A program made the translations under genes and the position numbers. Source: Desulforamulus hydrothermalis Lam5 = DSM 18033 (GTDB lineage Bacteria; Bacillota; Desulfotomaculia; Desulfotomaculales; Desulfotomaculaceae). Taken from it: 64,000 nt of DNA. Positions 1 to 7,733 of the stretch are shown piece by piece. How positions within the stretch are numbered: position 1 is the stretch's first letter; each line of letters begins with the position of its first letter. The notes below the pieces were generated by a model. That model searched no databases. It saw nothing but the letters and a program-made list of their open reading frames with translations, and was not told where the DNA came from. Location of the stretch: positions 62,001-126,000 of the forward strand of contig NZ_CAOS01000010.1 in the NCBI RefSeq assembly GCF_000315365.1, given 5' to 3'.

Positions 1-651
1 AGCCGGGTTGGCGGGGCCCTCTGGCAAACCAAAGACCTGCTCTGGCAGCACAGCCTGCAGACCGTCGCCGAAACCCTGCTGGGCTTGCTTTTGGCGGTGG
101 CGGCCGGCGTCTTGCTGGCCACCTGCATGGAGTGGTCCCATAAACTGAGGCAGGCGGTTTATCCCCTGCTGGTGGTTTCCCAAACCATCCCCATTATTGC
201 GGTGGCGCCCCTCTTGCTTATTTGGTTCGGTTACGGCTGGCTGCCCAAAGTGCTGGTGGTGGCCCTGGTTTGTTTCTTTCCGGTAACGGTTAACCTGGCT
301 GACGGCTACCGTTCGGCAGAACCGGACATGATCCGCCTGCTGGCCGCCATGGGGGCAACCGGCGGGCAAATTTTTCGCCTGGTGAAACTGCCGGCGGCAC
401 TCCCTTACTTTTTTTCCGGCCTGCGCATTGCCGGCACCTACAGCGTGATGGGGGCGGTGATCGGCGAATGGCTGGGTGCCAGCCAGGGATTAGGGATTTA
501 TATGACCAGGGCATCCCAGTCTTACCTCACCGACCGGGTTTTTGCCGCCATTGCCGTAATTACCGCCCTCAGCCTGGCGATATTTTTGCTGGTGGAGGGC
601 CTGGCCCGGCTGGTCATGCCCTGGCATTACCGGGCCAAAGATATTTTATAA
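1..651 (+). CDS. thiX: ABC transporter permease, thiamine-precursor type (5' end outside window)
   Basis: Inner-membrane permease of an ABC importer of the BPD_transp_1 family. The reading frame is open from base 1, so the start lies upstream; 216 residues are visible. Several hydrophobic segments are present, with the EAA-type cytoplasmic loop near GATGGQIFRLVKLPAALPYF that contacts the ATPase. It is followed 24 bp later by a ThiY-like binding protein, then ThiZ and thiamine pyrophosphokinase, which points to uptake of an HMP-type thiamine precursor. The family also includes sulphonate/nitrate permeases (SsuC/TauC), so the substrate rests on context. Confidence 0.85.
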   Translation, partial: SRVGGALWQTKDLLWQHSLQTVAETLLGLLLAVAAGVLLATCMEWSHKLRQAVYPLLVVSQTIPIIAVAPLLLIWFGYGWLPKVLVVALVCFFPVTVNLADGYRSAEPDMIRLLAAMGATGGQIFRLVKLPAALPYFFSGLRIAGTYSVMGAVIGEWLGASQGLGIYMTRASQSYLTDRVFAAIAVITALSLAIFLLVEGLARLVMPWHYRAKDIL

Positions 652-675
652 GCAAACTGTAAAGGGGAAAACGAA

Positions 676-1677
676 ATGAACAAAATTAAGCTGATGCTCT
701 GCCTGCTGCTGCCGGCCTTGCTGTTGTCTGCCGCCGGTTGCGCCGGTGACCGAAAGACCGCTCCGCAAGCCCTGACCAAAGTAACCGTCGTGCTGGACTG
801 GTATCCCAATACCAACCATACCGGCCTTTATGTGGCTAAGGACAAGGGCTTTTACGAACAACAGGGGCTGGCGGTGGAAATAATCCAGCCCGGCCAGGGC
901 AGTACCGCCGACCGGCTGGTGGCGGCCGGCAAAGCGGATTTTGGTATCAGTTACCAGGAAAGTGTTACCCAGGCCCGGGCACGCGGCATCCCTCTGGTGT
1001 CAATTGCCGCTGTGCTGCAGCATAACACCTCTGCCTTTGCCTCCCTGAAAGAGGCCAACATTACCTCACCCCGGGATTTTGCGGGGAAACGCTACGGCGG
1101 CTGGGGATCACCGGTGGAGGAAGCCGTCATCAAAGCGGTGATGGAAAAGGCGGGGGGCGACCCGGCCAAAGTAAAATACGTTACCCTGGGAGCCACCGAT
1201 TTCTTTGCCTCCATCGGGCGGGATGCTGATTTTGAATGGATTTACTACGGTTGGGACGGGATCGAAGCCAAACGGCGGGGCCTGGATTTAAACCTGATTA
1301 TGCTGAAAGACCTGGACCCGGCCCTGGATTATTACACACCGGTAATAGTCACCGGCGAAAAACATATCGCTGAACAAAAAGAACTGGTGAAAAAATTTAT
1401 GGCAGCCACTGCCCGGGGCTACGAATGGAGTATCGAGCATCCCGCAGAGGCGGCAGACATTTTACTGAAAAATGCTCCGGAATTAAATGCCGAGCTGGTT
1501 AAAGCCAGCCAGGCCTGGGTCAGCCGGCAATACCGGGCGGCTGCCCCCCGCTGGGGCGTACAGCGGGAAGAAGTTTGGGCCCGTTATGCTAACTGGATGT
1601 TTGAGCGGCAGCTGATCCCGCAAAACATAGATGTTAAACAGGCCTTTACCAATCAATTCCTGCCCGAAACACCCTGA
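676..1677 (+). CDS. thiY: ThiY-like substrate-binding lipoprotein (NMT1 family)
   Basis: Extracellular binding protein of the thiXYZ transporter, 333 residues. The N-terminus is a lipoprotein signal peptide with lipobox LSAAGC, cysteine near residue 22. The mature part opens with VVLDWYPNTNHTGLYVA and contains GQGSTADRLVAAGKADFGIS, both typical of NMT1/THI5-like proteins that bind HMP or formylaminopyrimidine. ATG start with the SD-like run AAAGGGGAAA just upstream. The gene lies between permease and ATPase with short gaps, consistent with one operon. Ligand specificity is inferred from family resemblance and the downstream thiN. Confidence 0.85.
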   Translation: MNKIKLMLCLLLPALLLSAAGCAGDRKTAPQALTKVTVVLDWYPNTNHTGLYVAKDKGFYEQQGLAVEIIQPGQGSTADRLVAAGKADFGISYQESVTQARARGIPLVSIAAVLQHNTSAFASLKEANITSPRDFAGKRYGGWGSPVEEAVIKAVMEKAGGDPAKVKYVTLGATDFFASIGRDADFEWIYYGWDGIEAKRRGLDLNLIMLKDLDPALDYYTPVIVTGEKHIAEQKELVKKFMAATARGYEWSIEHPAEAADILLKNAPELNAELVKASQAWVSRQYRAAAPRWGVQREEVWARYANWMFERQLIPQNIDVKQAFTNQFLPETP

Positions 1678-1691
1678 AGAAGGTGATGTGC

Positions 1692-2483
1692 ATGCCTGCG
1701 GTCAGGCTGGCCGTTAAGGCCGTAAGCAAAAGTTACGACCGGCCGGGCCGGGGAAAAATCCTGGCCCTGGACCGGGTTTCCCTGACAGTGGGGGAGGGGG
1801 AGTTTGTCAGCCTGATCGGGCCCAGCGGCTGCGGCAAAAGTACCTTGTTGGAACTGGTGGCCGGCTTGGCCAGGCCGGACCAGGGCGACATTTTGCTGCA
1901 GGGACGGTCGGTGGCCGGCTGCCGGGGACATGTCAGCTACATGCCGCAAAATGACGTGCTGTTTCCCTGGCGAACGGTACTGGACAACGTTATCCTGCCG
2001 CTGCAATTGCAAGGCATGGCAACCAAGGAAGCCCGGCAGACCGCCCGGCAGTTGTTGCCCCTGTTTGGCCTGGCGGGTTTTGCAGACAGCTATCCCCATA
2101 TGCTGTCCGGCGGCATGAAGCAGCGGGCGGCTTTTTTGCGTACTTACCTCTGCCGGCAGGAACTCATGCTGCTGGACGAACCCTTTGGCAAGCTGGATGC
2201 CTTAACTAAAATACAAATGCAGGAATGGCTGCTGGACATCTGGCAGCGTTTTCAGCACTCGGTGCTGTTTGTTACCCATGACATTGAAGAGGCCATCCTG
2301 CTGTCCGACCGCATATATTTGTTTTCGCCCCGGCCGGGCCGCATCCTGGCGGAACTGACCGTGACGCTGCCGCGGCCCCGCAGCCCCCGGCTCACCACCG
2401 ACCGGGCCTTCATAAAACTGAAAGAAACGCTGTACAGCCGTTTGCAAACCGGTTTTTTAGAGCAGGAAGGAGAAGCGCCATGA
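1692..2483 (+). CDS. thiZ: ABC transporter ATP-binding protein ThiZ-like
   Basis: Cytoplasmic ATPase of the thiamine-precursor importer, 263 residues. Walker A is GPSGCGKST, the Q-loop MPQND follows, the signature is LSGGMKQRAA, Walker B is LMLLDEPFGKLDA and the switch His lies in FVTHDIEEA. The start at 1692 follows the SD AAGGTGA; nearby GTG/ATG codons at 1683 and 1686 lie in or too close to that SD. The stop overlaps the thiN ATG (ATGA at 2480), suggesting translational coupling. Nitrate/sulphonate/taurine ATPases are close relatives. Confidence 0.87.
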   Translation: MPAVRLAVKAVSKSYDRPGRGKILALDRVSLTVGEGEFVSLIGPSGCGKSTLLELVAGLARPDQGDILLQGRSVAGCRGHVSYMPQNDVLFPWRTVLDNVILPLQLQGMATKEARQTARQLLPLFGLAGFADSYPHMLSGGMKQRAAFLRTYLCRQELMLLDEPFGKLDALTKIQMQEWLLDIWQRFQHSVLFVTHDIEEAILLSDRIYLFSPRPGRILAELTVTLPRPRSPRLTTDRAFIKLKETLYSRLQTGFLEQEGEAP

Positions 2484-3118
2484 CAGGCCGCATTTTAATC
2501 TTCTCGGGCGGCGCCTTGGGGCCCTGGGCCCTGCAGGAAATAGCCGCCGGCGATTTTCTTCTGGGTGTCGATCGGGGCGCCCTTTTTCTCATAGAAAACG
2601 GCAGACAGCCCGACCTGGCCATCGGCGATTTTGATTCAGTTACCCCCACAGAATTTGCGCTGATCCGGCAGGCCAGCAAGCAATGCCTGTCCTGCGACCC
2701 GGTGGCCAAAGACGAAACGGATACCGAGCTGGCCTTTAACTGGGCCCTGGCCCGGCGGCCCCGGGAAATTCTCCTGCTGGGGGCAACGGGTAGCCGTTTG
2801 GATCACACTTTGGCCAACCTCCACCTGCTGGCCCGGGCCCTGCAAGAAGGGATTCCCTGCCGCATGGCAGATGAAAAAAACGAGGTTATGCTTATCCAGG
2901 ACACAACAGAAATCACAAAAGGCCGCTTCAGCCACATCTCACTGCTGCCCCTGACCGACCGGGTAACCGGCATTACCCTCACCGGTTTCCGGTATCCGTT
3001 GCACCGGGCCACCCTGACCCTGGGACAATCCCTGGGCATCAGCAATATCCTGCAGGCCCCCACCGGCAAAATAGAAATCGCCGCCGGCCGCCTGCTGGTC
3101 ATTAAATCCCGGGACTGA
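2480..3118 (+). CDS. thiN: Thiamine pyrophosphokinase
   Basis: Transfers pyrophosphate from ATP to thiamine to make thiamine diphosphate. At 212 residues it has the usual length. It shows the TPK motifs: GVDRGALFLIENG, the catalytic/metal motif IGDFDSV near residue 50, DETDTELAFNWAL, and LGATGSRLDHTLANLHLL near residue 100, plus a C-terminal beta-rich thiamine-binding domain. It overlaps thiZ by 4 nt, completing a salvage operon of uptake plus activation. An intergenic repeat remnant begins directly after the stop codon. Confidence 0.92.
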   Translation: MTGRILIFSGGALGPWALQEIAAGDFLLGVDRGALFLIENGRQPDLAIGDFDSVTPTEFALIRQASKQCLSCDPVAKDETDTELAFNWALARRPREILLLGATGSRLDHTLANLHLLARALQEGIPCRMADEKNEVMLIQDTTEITKGRFSHISLLPLTDRVTGITLTGFRYPLHRATLTLGQSLGISNILQAPTGKIEIAAGRLLVIKSRD

Positions 3119-3166
3119 GCTGCCGGTGCGGAGACCGGAGCGAAAGGCGATCATAATCCAACCATA
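3119..3166 (+). repeat. Right-half remnant of the structured intergenic repeat
   Basis: Immediately after thiN lies a degenerate copy of the right half of the window's repeat family: a GCCGGTGCG-GAGACCGGAGC hairpin block followed by a GGCGATCATAA stem arm. No matching left half precedes it; a complete long copy starts 19 bp further on. It is best read as a decayed tandem copy. Confidence 0.6.
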
Positions 3167-3184
3167 CTGTTTGCAAACAATTAA

Positions 3185-3494
3185 AGGGTTGGGAAATTCC
3201 CAACCCTCAGACTGTAAACAAAGGTTGTAAAACAAAGTGAGGTGGCTTTATGATCCCCTGCCGGCGACTTGTCGAAGCACCGGTAACAGCACTTGATGAG
3301 CGAAGGAGCCCTTGGGGTGGCGCCCCCAGGACGTGGGCGCCAGCCGAACCGGGACAGGATGGCCCGTTTGAGGCGACCCCAAGGGCGAACGGAGCGAATC
3401 ATAGTGCTGCCGGTGCGTAGACCGGAGCCAAAGGGGATCATAAACCACAGTTAATGTTTGTCGATACTCTAAGGGTTGGGAAATTCCCAACCCT
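3185..3494. repeat. Long copy of structured intergenic repeat, flanked by duplicated hairpins
   Basis: The core at 3208-3471 is bounded on both sides (3185-3207 and 3472-3494) by the identical 23-nt palindrome AGGGTTGGGAAATTCCCAACCCT. The core has weak terminal inverted repeats (CAGACTGTAAACAAAGG versus the complement of GTTTGTCGATACTCT), an outer stem (GGTGGCTTTATGATCCCCT near 3241 with AGGGGATCATAAACCAC near 3432-3448), and inner helices: CAGCACT/AGTGCTG, GCCCTTGGGG/CCCCAAGGGC and TGGCGCCC/GGGCGCCA. It lies between the convergent thiN and ylbF-like genes. A minus-strand frame across it is a by-product of the repeat. It could be a MITE-like element or encode a structured RNA. Confidence 0.75.
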
Positions 3495-3509
3495 TTAATG
3501 CCGGCTTGT

Positions 3510-3926
3510 CTAGCAGCCGGAGCAGGAACCGCCGCAAACGCCGTCGGTGTTCGAGGAGCAGCTGCAGCCGCCCGTTTCCCGGGACTGTTCCGCCGCCGGG
3601 GTGCCTTTTAAGCCTTCTTGTATTTTTAAGTTAACCTCATTGACAACCTCGTAAAAAATCGCCTGGGCGTTCAGGTAATCCTTTACCAGGGGATGGGCAG
3701 AGGCTTTTTTCTCTGCTTCCTCCAGGGTTTTCAAATTATCCTCGGTTAACCGGTGGCCCATCATTTGCATGCGCTGGTAAGCCTGCTGCAGTTGTTGAAA
3801 GTCTTTGACCAGGTTGCGGGCTTCTTGATCCTGGGCTACCGCCTGCTGGGCCGCTAAAACCCTTTGATATTCCTCGGTGGCGGATAATTTTTTACCCAGT
3901 TCCACCGCCATCTCATAAACCGACAT
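3510..3926 (-). CDS. YlbF/YmcA-family protein with cysteine-rich tail
   Basis: 138 residues. Residues 1-115 are a predicted all-helical domain typical of the YlbF/YmcA (com_ylbF) family, with MSVYEMAVELGKKLSATEEYQ at the start and QAVAQDQEARNLVKDFQQLQ following. The last ~20 residues form a tail with six cysteines (CSCSSNTDGVCGGSCSGC). In Bacillus, YlbF, YmcA and YaaT form an Fe-S-containing complex that affects RNA processing and development. A role in metal or cluster binding here is inference. ATG start at 3926 with an SD (GGAGGTGATGGC) upstream. It is divergent from the ferredoxin-dsrMK operon. Confidence 0.8.
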   Translation of the reverse strand: MSVYEMAVELGKKLSATEEYQRVLAAQQAVAQDQEARNLVKDFQQLQQAYQRMQMMGHRLTEDNLKTLEEAEKKASAHPLVKDYLNAQAIFYEVVNEVNLKIQEGLKGTPAAEQSRETGGCSCSSNTDGVCGGSCSGC

Positions 3927-4111
3927 GCCATCACCTCCATACTGTTAGTTTCTCCGGCATATTATAAAAATCCTACCTAAAGCAAGGAGTAAGACAAAAA
4001 ATAAAAATGGCAGAAAATGAAAATGTCTAATTTAACTTTGATTTAACCGCCCCGGGCCGGCAAAGCCGCCAAAAGCTGCGGTTGTGGCCCCGGCAGGTCG
4101 GTTAGATGATC

Positions 4112-4140
4112 TTTACGGCTGCATTAATCAATGTTATATT
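4112..4140 (+). promoter_or_regulatory. Candidate sigma-A promoter of the ferredoxin-dsrMK operon
   Basis: TTTACG (4112-4117), a 17-bp spacer and TATATT (4135-4140) resemble a vegetative promoter. Transcription would begin near 4147, leaving a leader of about 230 nt before the ferredoxin start. This leader carries no convincing ORF; it contains a possible stem around GTTGTCCCTG...AACAACG. Confidence 0.4.
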
Positions 4141-4375
4141 TCTATAGTAAGTTGTCCCTGACGGGCGTAACAACGTCCCTGCATGTCGGCCGGCCGGCAT
4201 CCCTTTGTCAAAAAAAAGTGACGATTTTAAGAAGGAATAATCTAAGTTACACCGAAATAGGCATTATATATGCATTTTTGTCCCGGTTTTCAGATTGTAG
4301 CCAACAGATCATCTGAGGAATTAACCGCCCCCAGCCGGCCCGGAACTTAAAATATATATCAAAGGAGGGATGATC

Positions 4376-4564
4376 TTGTATATTGTAGCAATTAACGCCG
4401 ACCGGTGTGAAGGTTGCGGCGAATGTATCGATGCCTGTCCGGCAGGCATCCTGGGCATGGTTGACGGCAAAGCAGAGGTAACCGGGGCGGAAACCGACTG
4501 CATGGGTTGTGAAACCTGTGTGGTAACCTGCCCGAACGAAGCCTGTTCCCTGCAGGAAGTATAA
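4376..4564 (+). CDS. Small 2x[4Fe-4S] ferredoxin
   Basis: 62-residue ferredoxin with two cluster motifs: CEGCGECIDACP near residues 11-22 and CMGCETCVVTCP near residues 43-54. The TTG at 4376 is chosen because the strong SD AAAGGAGGG ends at 4369; the in-frame ATG at 4370 directly abuts it. It precedes dsrMK by about 150 bp and probably serves as an electron carrier linked to sulphite reduction. That role comes from context, not from the protein itself. Confidence 0.85.
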   Translation: MYIVAINADRCEGCGECIDACPAGILGMVDGKAEVTGAETDCMGCETCVVTCPNEACSLQEV

Positions 4565-4710
4565 ACAGTCAGTTGCCATGTTTGCCGCCCGGTGGGCTGG
4601 GATGTGGTTTGCGGATGCAAGGTTACAATTTTACAAACCAGAATTTATTAACTAATTAAGCACAAAAGCAAATGACAAGCAGCTTTGGCAAAACCAAAGG
4701 AGGTGTAGCG

Positions 4711-5526
4711 GTGACCTACTTTATTTTACAGATTCTTCCTTACATTTCAGTCAGTGTTTTGGTTCTTGGGCTTCTTTACAGAATGGGCAGATGGGCCGGC
4801 GGGCGCATCGTGCACAACATCACCCTGACCCCGGCTCCCACCACCCAGGCCGGCGCCTTGCTTGATATTGCTGCCGAGGTAGTCTTCTTCCGGAGCCTGT
4901 ACAAGGCAGACAAGCCGCTTTGGACCGGCGGCTGGATTATGCATGTGGCGCTCTTCTCCATTTTGGGCGGGCATATCATGGGTATCGGCTTGCTGGGTTT
5001 ACAGTTCTATTACATTGGTCTTACATCCGAGCATACCAGTGAATACCTGTCCAACTTGCTGGGCACTTCTTTCGGTGTAGTGGTGCTGCTGGCCCTGTTG
5101 TACCTGCTGTACCGCCGGCTGACCGTTAACGAAGTAAAGCAGGTTTCTGCTCCCAGTGACTATTTGCACCTGCTGATGCTGATTGCCATCGTATCGGTGG
5201 GCAACCTGATGCGTTTTGTTCCCGAATGGGGCATTCACTATGAACCGGTGCGCGACTATGTGGCTAACCTGTTAACCCTTACGCCCGTCACACCGGACAT
5301 GGAAGTAATGCACAAGCCCTTATTTGTTCTCCACTTGCTGCTGGTGCAGATACTTATGATTTATTTACCGTTCAGCAAACTGCTGCATATTCCCGGCATG
5401 TTTGCCCACCGCTGGATTATCAACCGGCCCTATGTTGAACCGGCACCGGGTATGCCCGGCGTAGCCGTAGGCGGCACCGGTCATGCGGTTTCCGGCGGCC
5501 AATCCGCTTCAGGGGGGGTGCAGTAA
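4711..5526 (+). CDS. dsrM: DsrM-like cytochrome b membrane subunit
   Basis: Membrane subunit of the DsrMK complex, related to the NarI gamma subunit. It is thought to pass electrons from menaquinol to DsrK. 271 residues with about five to six hydrophobic segments; candidate haem-ligand histidines are in MHVALFSILGGHIMG and MHKPLFVLHLLL. GTG start at 4711 follows a perfect SD AAAGGAGGTG. The C-terminal ~30 residues are a soluble Gly/Pro-rich tail. dsrK starts directly after the stop, so the two are co-expressed. Gram-positive sulphate reducers are known to carry DsrMK without DsrJOP, as here. Confidence 0.88.
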   Translation: MTYFILQILPYISVSVLVLGLLYRMGRWAGGRIVHNITLTPAPTTQAGALLDIAAEVVFFRSLYKADKPLWTGGWIMHVALFSILGGHIMGIGLLGLQFYYIGLTSEHTSEYLSNLLGTSFGVVVLLALLYLLYRRLTVNEVKQVSAPSDYLHLLMLIAIVSVGNLMRFVPEWGIHYEPVRDYVANLLTLTPVTPDMEVMHKPLFVLHLLLVQILMIYLPFSKLLHIPGMFAHRWIINRPYVEPAPGMPGVAVGGTGHAVSGGQSASGGVQ

Positions 5527-6918
5527 ATGCCATTAACCGAAACCGGTTTGAAGCAGCCTGTTAAAGCCAGCGTGGCTGACATGCTGAAAATCAACATCAA
5601 TCCCGTTCCCGACGACCAAAAGGTGGAAGCCGCCATCAAGCACCTGAACGAACTGGGTCAAAAGTTCCGTTCCTTAATGCTCACCTTTGAGTCCTGCGTT
5701 AAGTGCGGTGCCTGTGCGGAAAACTGCCATACCTACCTGGGTACCAGAGACCCTTACAACATCCCGACCAACCGGGCCGATTTGCTGCGCAAGGTTTACA
5801 AGCGTTATTTCACCCCGGAAGGCAAGTTTTTCCCCGGCTTGATCGGCGCCAAAGACCTTGAGCTGGAAGACTTAGAGAAAATGTTCTCATACTTCTACCA
5901 GTGCAATGAGTGCCGTCGCTGTTCGCTGGTATGTCCCTTCGGGCTGGACACCTGCGAAGTGACCATGGCGGGCCGCCAGCTGCTGCACTGGCTGGGCATG
6001 GTGCCCAAACTGCACGCCGCGGTGGGTGCGGCCATGGCCAAAACCGGCAACCACACCGGCTTAACCAAAGCCGGCATTGTGGATACCTGCGAGTTCTTGG
6101 AAGAAGAAATTGTGGAAGAAACCGGCGTGGAAATCAAAATACCCGTTGACCAGCCGGCCGACATCCTGTACATTCCTTCTTCGGCAGACTTCCTGCTCAA
6201 CCCCAACACCATGACCGGGGCGGCCAAGTTCTTCCACTACCTGGGCGTTAAGTGGACCATCAGCAGTGAAATTACCGAGGCCGGCAACTTCGGCTTGCTG
6301 TTTGACCAGCGGGCTACCATGCGGGCCAACTGCATGCGGGTTATCGACGAAGCGCTCAAGCTGGGCGCCAAGAAAGTTGTCTGGGGCGAGTGCGGCCACG
6401 GCTGGCGTACCGGCAAAATGTACCTGCCCGGCATGTTAGACCGTCCCGGCCGGATTCCCATTGTGCACCTGCATGATGAAGTGCGCTACTACATTGAGCA
6501 GGGCGCCCTCAAACTGCACAAAGAAGTTAACACCCGTCCGGTTACCCTGCACGACCCCTGCAACTTTGGGCGGGCCTGCAATATGTGCGATACCCTGCGG
6601 GTTGTGATGAATGCCAGCGTCACCAACTTTGTGGAAATGACGCCCAACCGGGAGCGCAACTTCTGCTGCGGCGGCGGTTCGGCCATTCTCTTTGACGACC
6701 CCGAAATGTACGACCTGCGCATTAAGTTCTCGGCTAAGAAAGCAGAGCAGGTGCGGGAAACCGGGGTTGGCAAAAACGGCGACGGCATCCTTTGCGCCCC
6801 TTGCTCCATCTGCAAAGCGCAGCTCTACCCGATGGTGGAAGAACACGAGCTGGGCGTAGAAGTAAAAGGCTTAATCGACCTGGTTGGTTTGGCCCTTTAC
6901 CCGCCGGTGAACAAGTAA
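5527..6918 (+). CDS. dsrK: DsrK-like iron-sulphur subunit (HdrD family)
   Basis: 463-residue cytoplasmic-face Fe-S protein of DsrMK, homologous to HdrD of heterodisulphide reductase; it is thought to act on the DsrC trisulphide. Two [4Fe-4S] motifs occur early (CVKCGACAENCH near 57, CNECRRCSLVCP near 126). Two CCG-type cysteine regions follow (HDPCNFGRAC near 342, FCCGGG near 379, CAPCSIC near 422), expected to bind the catalytic cluster. ATG start with the SD AGGGGGGTG; the gene abuts dsrM. dsrC follows about 150 bp downstream with its own likely promoter. Confidence 0.92.
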   Translation: MPLTETGLKQPVKASVADMLKININPVPDDQKVEAAIKHLNELGQKFRSLMLTFESCVKCGACAENCHTYLGTRDPYNIPTNRADLLRKVYKRYFTPEGKFFPGLIGAKDLELEDLEKMFSYFYQCNECRRCSLVCPFGLDTCEVTMAGRQLLHWLGMVPKLHAAVGAAMAKTGNHTGLTKAGIVDTCEFLEEEIVEETGVEIKIPVDQPADILYIPSSADFLLNPNTMTGAAKFFHYLGVKWTISSEITEAGNFGLLFDQRATMRANCMRVIDEALKLGAKKVVWGECGHGWRTGKMYLPGMLDRPGRIPIVHLHDEVRYYIEQGALKLHKEVNTRPVTLHDPCNFGRACNMCDTLRVVMNASVTNFVEMTPNRERNFCCGGGSAILFDDPEMYDLRIKFSAKKAEQVRETGVGKNGDGILCAPCSICKAQLYPMVEEHELGVEVKGLIDLVGLALYPPVNK

Positions 6919-6981
6919 ACTATATTTTATTGCATTTCTAAAAAATATGTGCCAGGTACTACAAAAAAATACCAAAGCGTA

Positions 6982-6987
6982 TATAAT
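6982..6987 (+). promoter_or_regulatory. Possible -10 box upstream of dsrC
   Basis: TATAAT lies in the A/T-rich dsrK-dsrC gap, about 80 bp before the dsrC ATG. No good -35 is seen at 17-18 bp, so this is only a candidate. DsrC is usually far more abundant than DsrMK, so a separate promoter would make sense. Confidence 0.35.
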
Positions 6988-7065
6988 ATAAACTGGTAAT
7001 AATGTTCCGCCCGTGCGGTAACGTTTAAATTAAAAAATAAAAAATTCCTGGAGGTGCTCTTTCCG

Positions 7066-7383
7066 ATGGCATTTATTGAAGTTAACGGCCAGCAAATCGA
7101 AGTTGATGAGGATGGTTTCTTATTAAACCCCGATACCTGGAGCGAAGATGTAGCTAAATACTTTGCTAAAGAAGAAGGTATTGAAGAATTAACTGAAGAC
7201 CACTGGAAAGTAATTAAATACCTGCGTGATTACTTCTTCCAGTTCGGTATTGCTCCCATGGTTCGCAAGCTGTGCAAAGACACCGGCTTCAGCCTGAAGG
7301 GCATTTATGAACTGTTCCCCACCGGCCCTGCTAAAGGCGCCTGCAAACTGGCTGGTCTGCCCAAGCCCACCGGTTGCGTGTAA
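7066..7383 (+). CDS. dsrC: DsrC (TusE/DsrC family sulphur carrier)
   Basis: 105 residues. DsrC carries the sulphur product of DsrAB as a trisulphide between its two C-terminal cysteines and hands it to DsrMK. Both are present: Cys93 and the penultimate Cys104, in CKLAGLPKPTGCV. That distinguishes true DsrC from TusE-like relatives with only one. ATG at 7066 is chosen over the GTG at 7054, which lies within the SD GGAGGTG (7050-7056). Codon use is richer in A/T-ending codons than the neighbours, as expected for high expression. A terminator follows. Confidence 0.95.
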   Translation: MAFIEVNGQQIEVDEDGFLLNPDTWSEDVAKYFAKEEGIEELTEDHWKVIKYLRDYFFQFGIAPMVRKLCKDTGFSLKGIYELFPTGPAKGACKLAGLPKPTGCV

Positions 7384-7395
7384 TAATCAAGGTTA

Positions 7396-7439
7396 TGCTC
7401 ACCCTCACCTGGCCTGTGCCGGGTGGGGGTGTTCTTATT
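7396..7439 (+). terminator. Terminator after dsrC
   Basis: A GC-rich hairpin (CACCCTCACCTGGC with GCCGGGTGGGGGTG, two G-U pairs, loop CTGT) is followed by TTCTTATT. It ends the dsrC transcript just before the inverted-repeat element. Confidence 0.7.
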
Positions 7440-7708
7440 AGCTGTCAGTCATCAACTGCCGGCGGCACCCGGAAAGACAGCCAAAGAAAAGCGTATATTA
7501 GCTTTTCTGTTTTTAACATACTATCTTTATGCAGCATACGGCCGGGGTTAACCATATAAGGCGGTTTTATGAAACCCTGGCAGGAACCTGTTGAAGCACC
7601 GGCAACAGCGCATACGGGCGAACAAACATCGGGCGGCGCCCCCAGGACGTGGGAACTGCCTGACGCCGACTTGCCAAACAAGCCGTCGGCAGCTGATAAC
7701 TGACAGCT
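7440..7708. repeat. Inverted-repeat-bounded element related to the intergenic repeats
   Basis: Two 27-nt imperfect inverted repeats (7440-7466 and 7682-7708; four mismatches) bound a 269-bp segment with no gene. The interior contains an AGAAAAGC/GCTTTTCT hairpin with a T-rich tail (about 7486-7515). Further in are blocks seen in the long intergenic repeats: GGCGGTTTTATGA, GTTGAAGCACCGGCAACAGC and GGCGCCCCCAGGACGTGGG. It looks like a diverged or nested relative. MITE-like origin is inference. Confidence 0.6.
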
Positions 7709-7733
7709 AAAGGCTAACTAAGGCGGTGATCTT

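Noticed and set aside
3181-3441. Minus-strand ORF (MIPFGSGLRTG...) over the repeat, with similar ones at 22,301, 23,019 and 27,470
   Set aside because: These frames follow the repeat sequence itself, lack SDs, and their conservation is explained by the DNA element.
4131-4316. 61-codon plus-strand ORF upstream of the ferredoxin
   Set aside because: No SD, no recognisable product, lies in the likely leader of the dsrMK operon.
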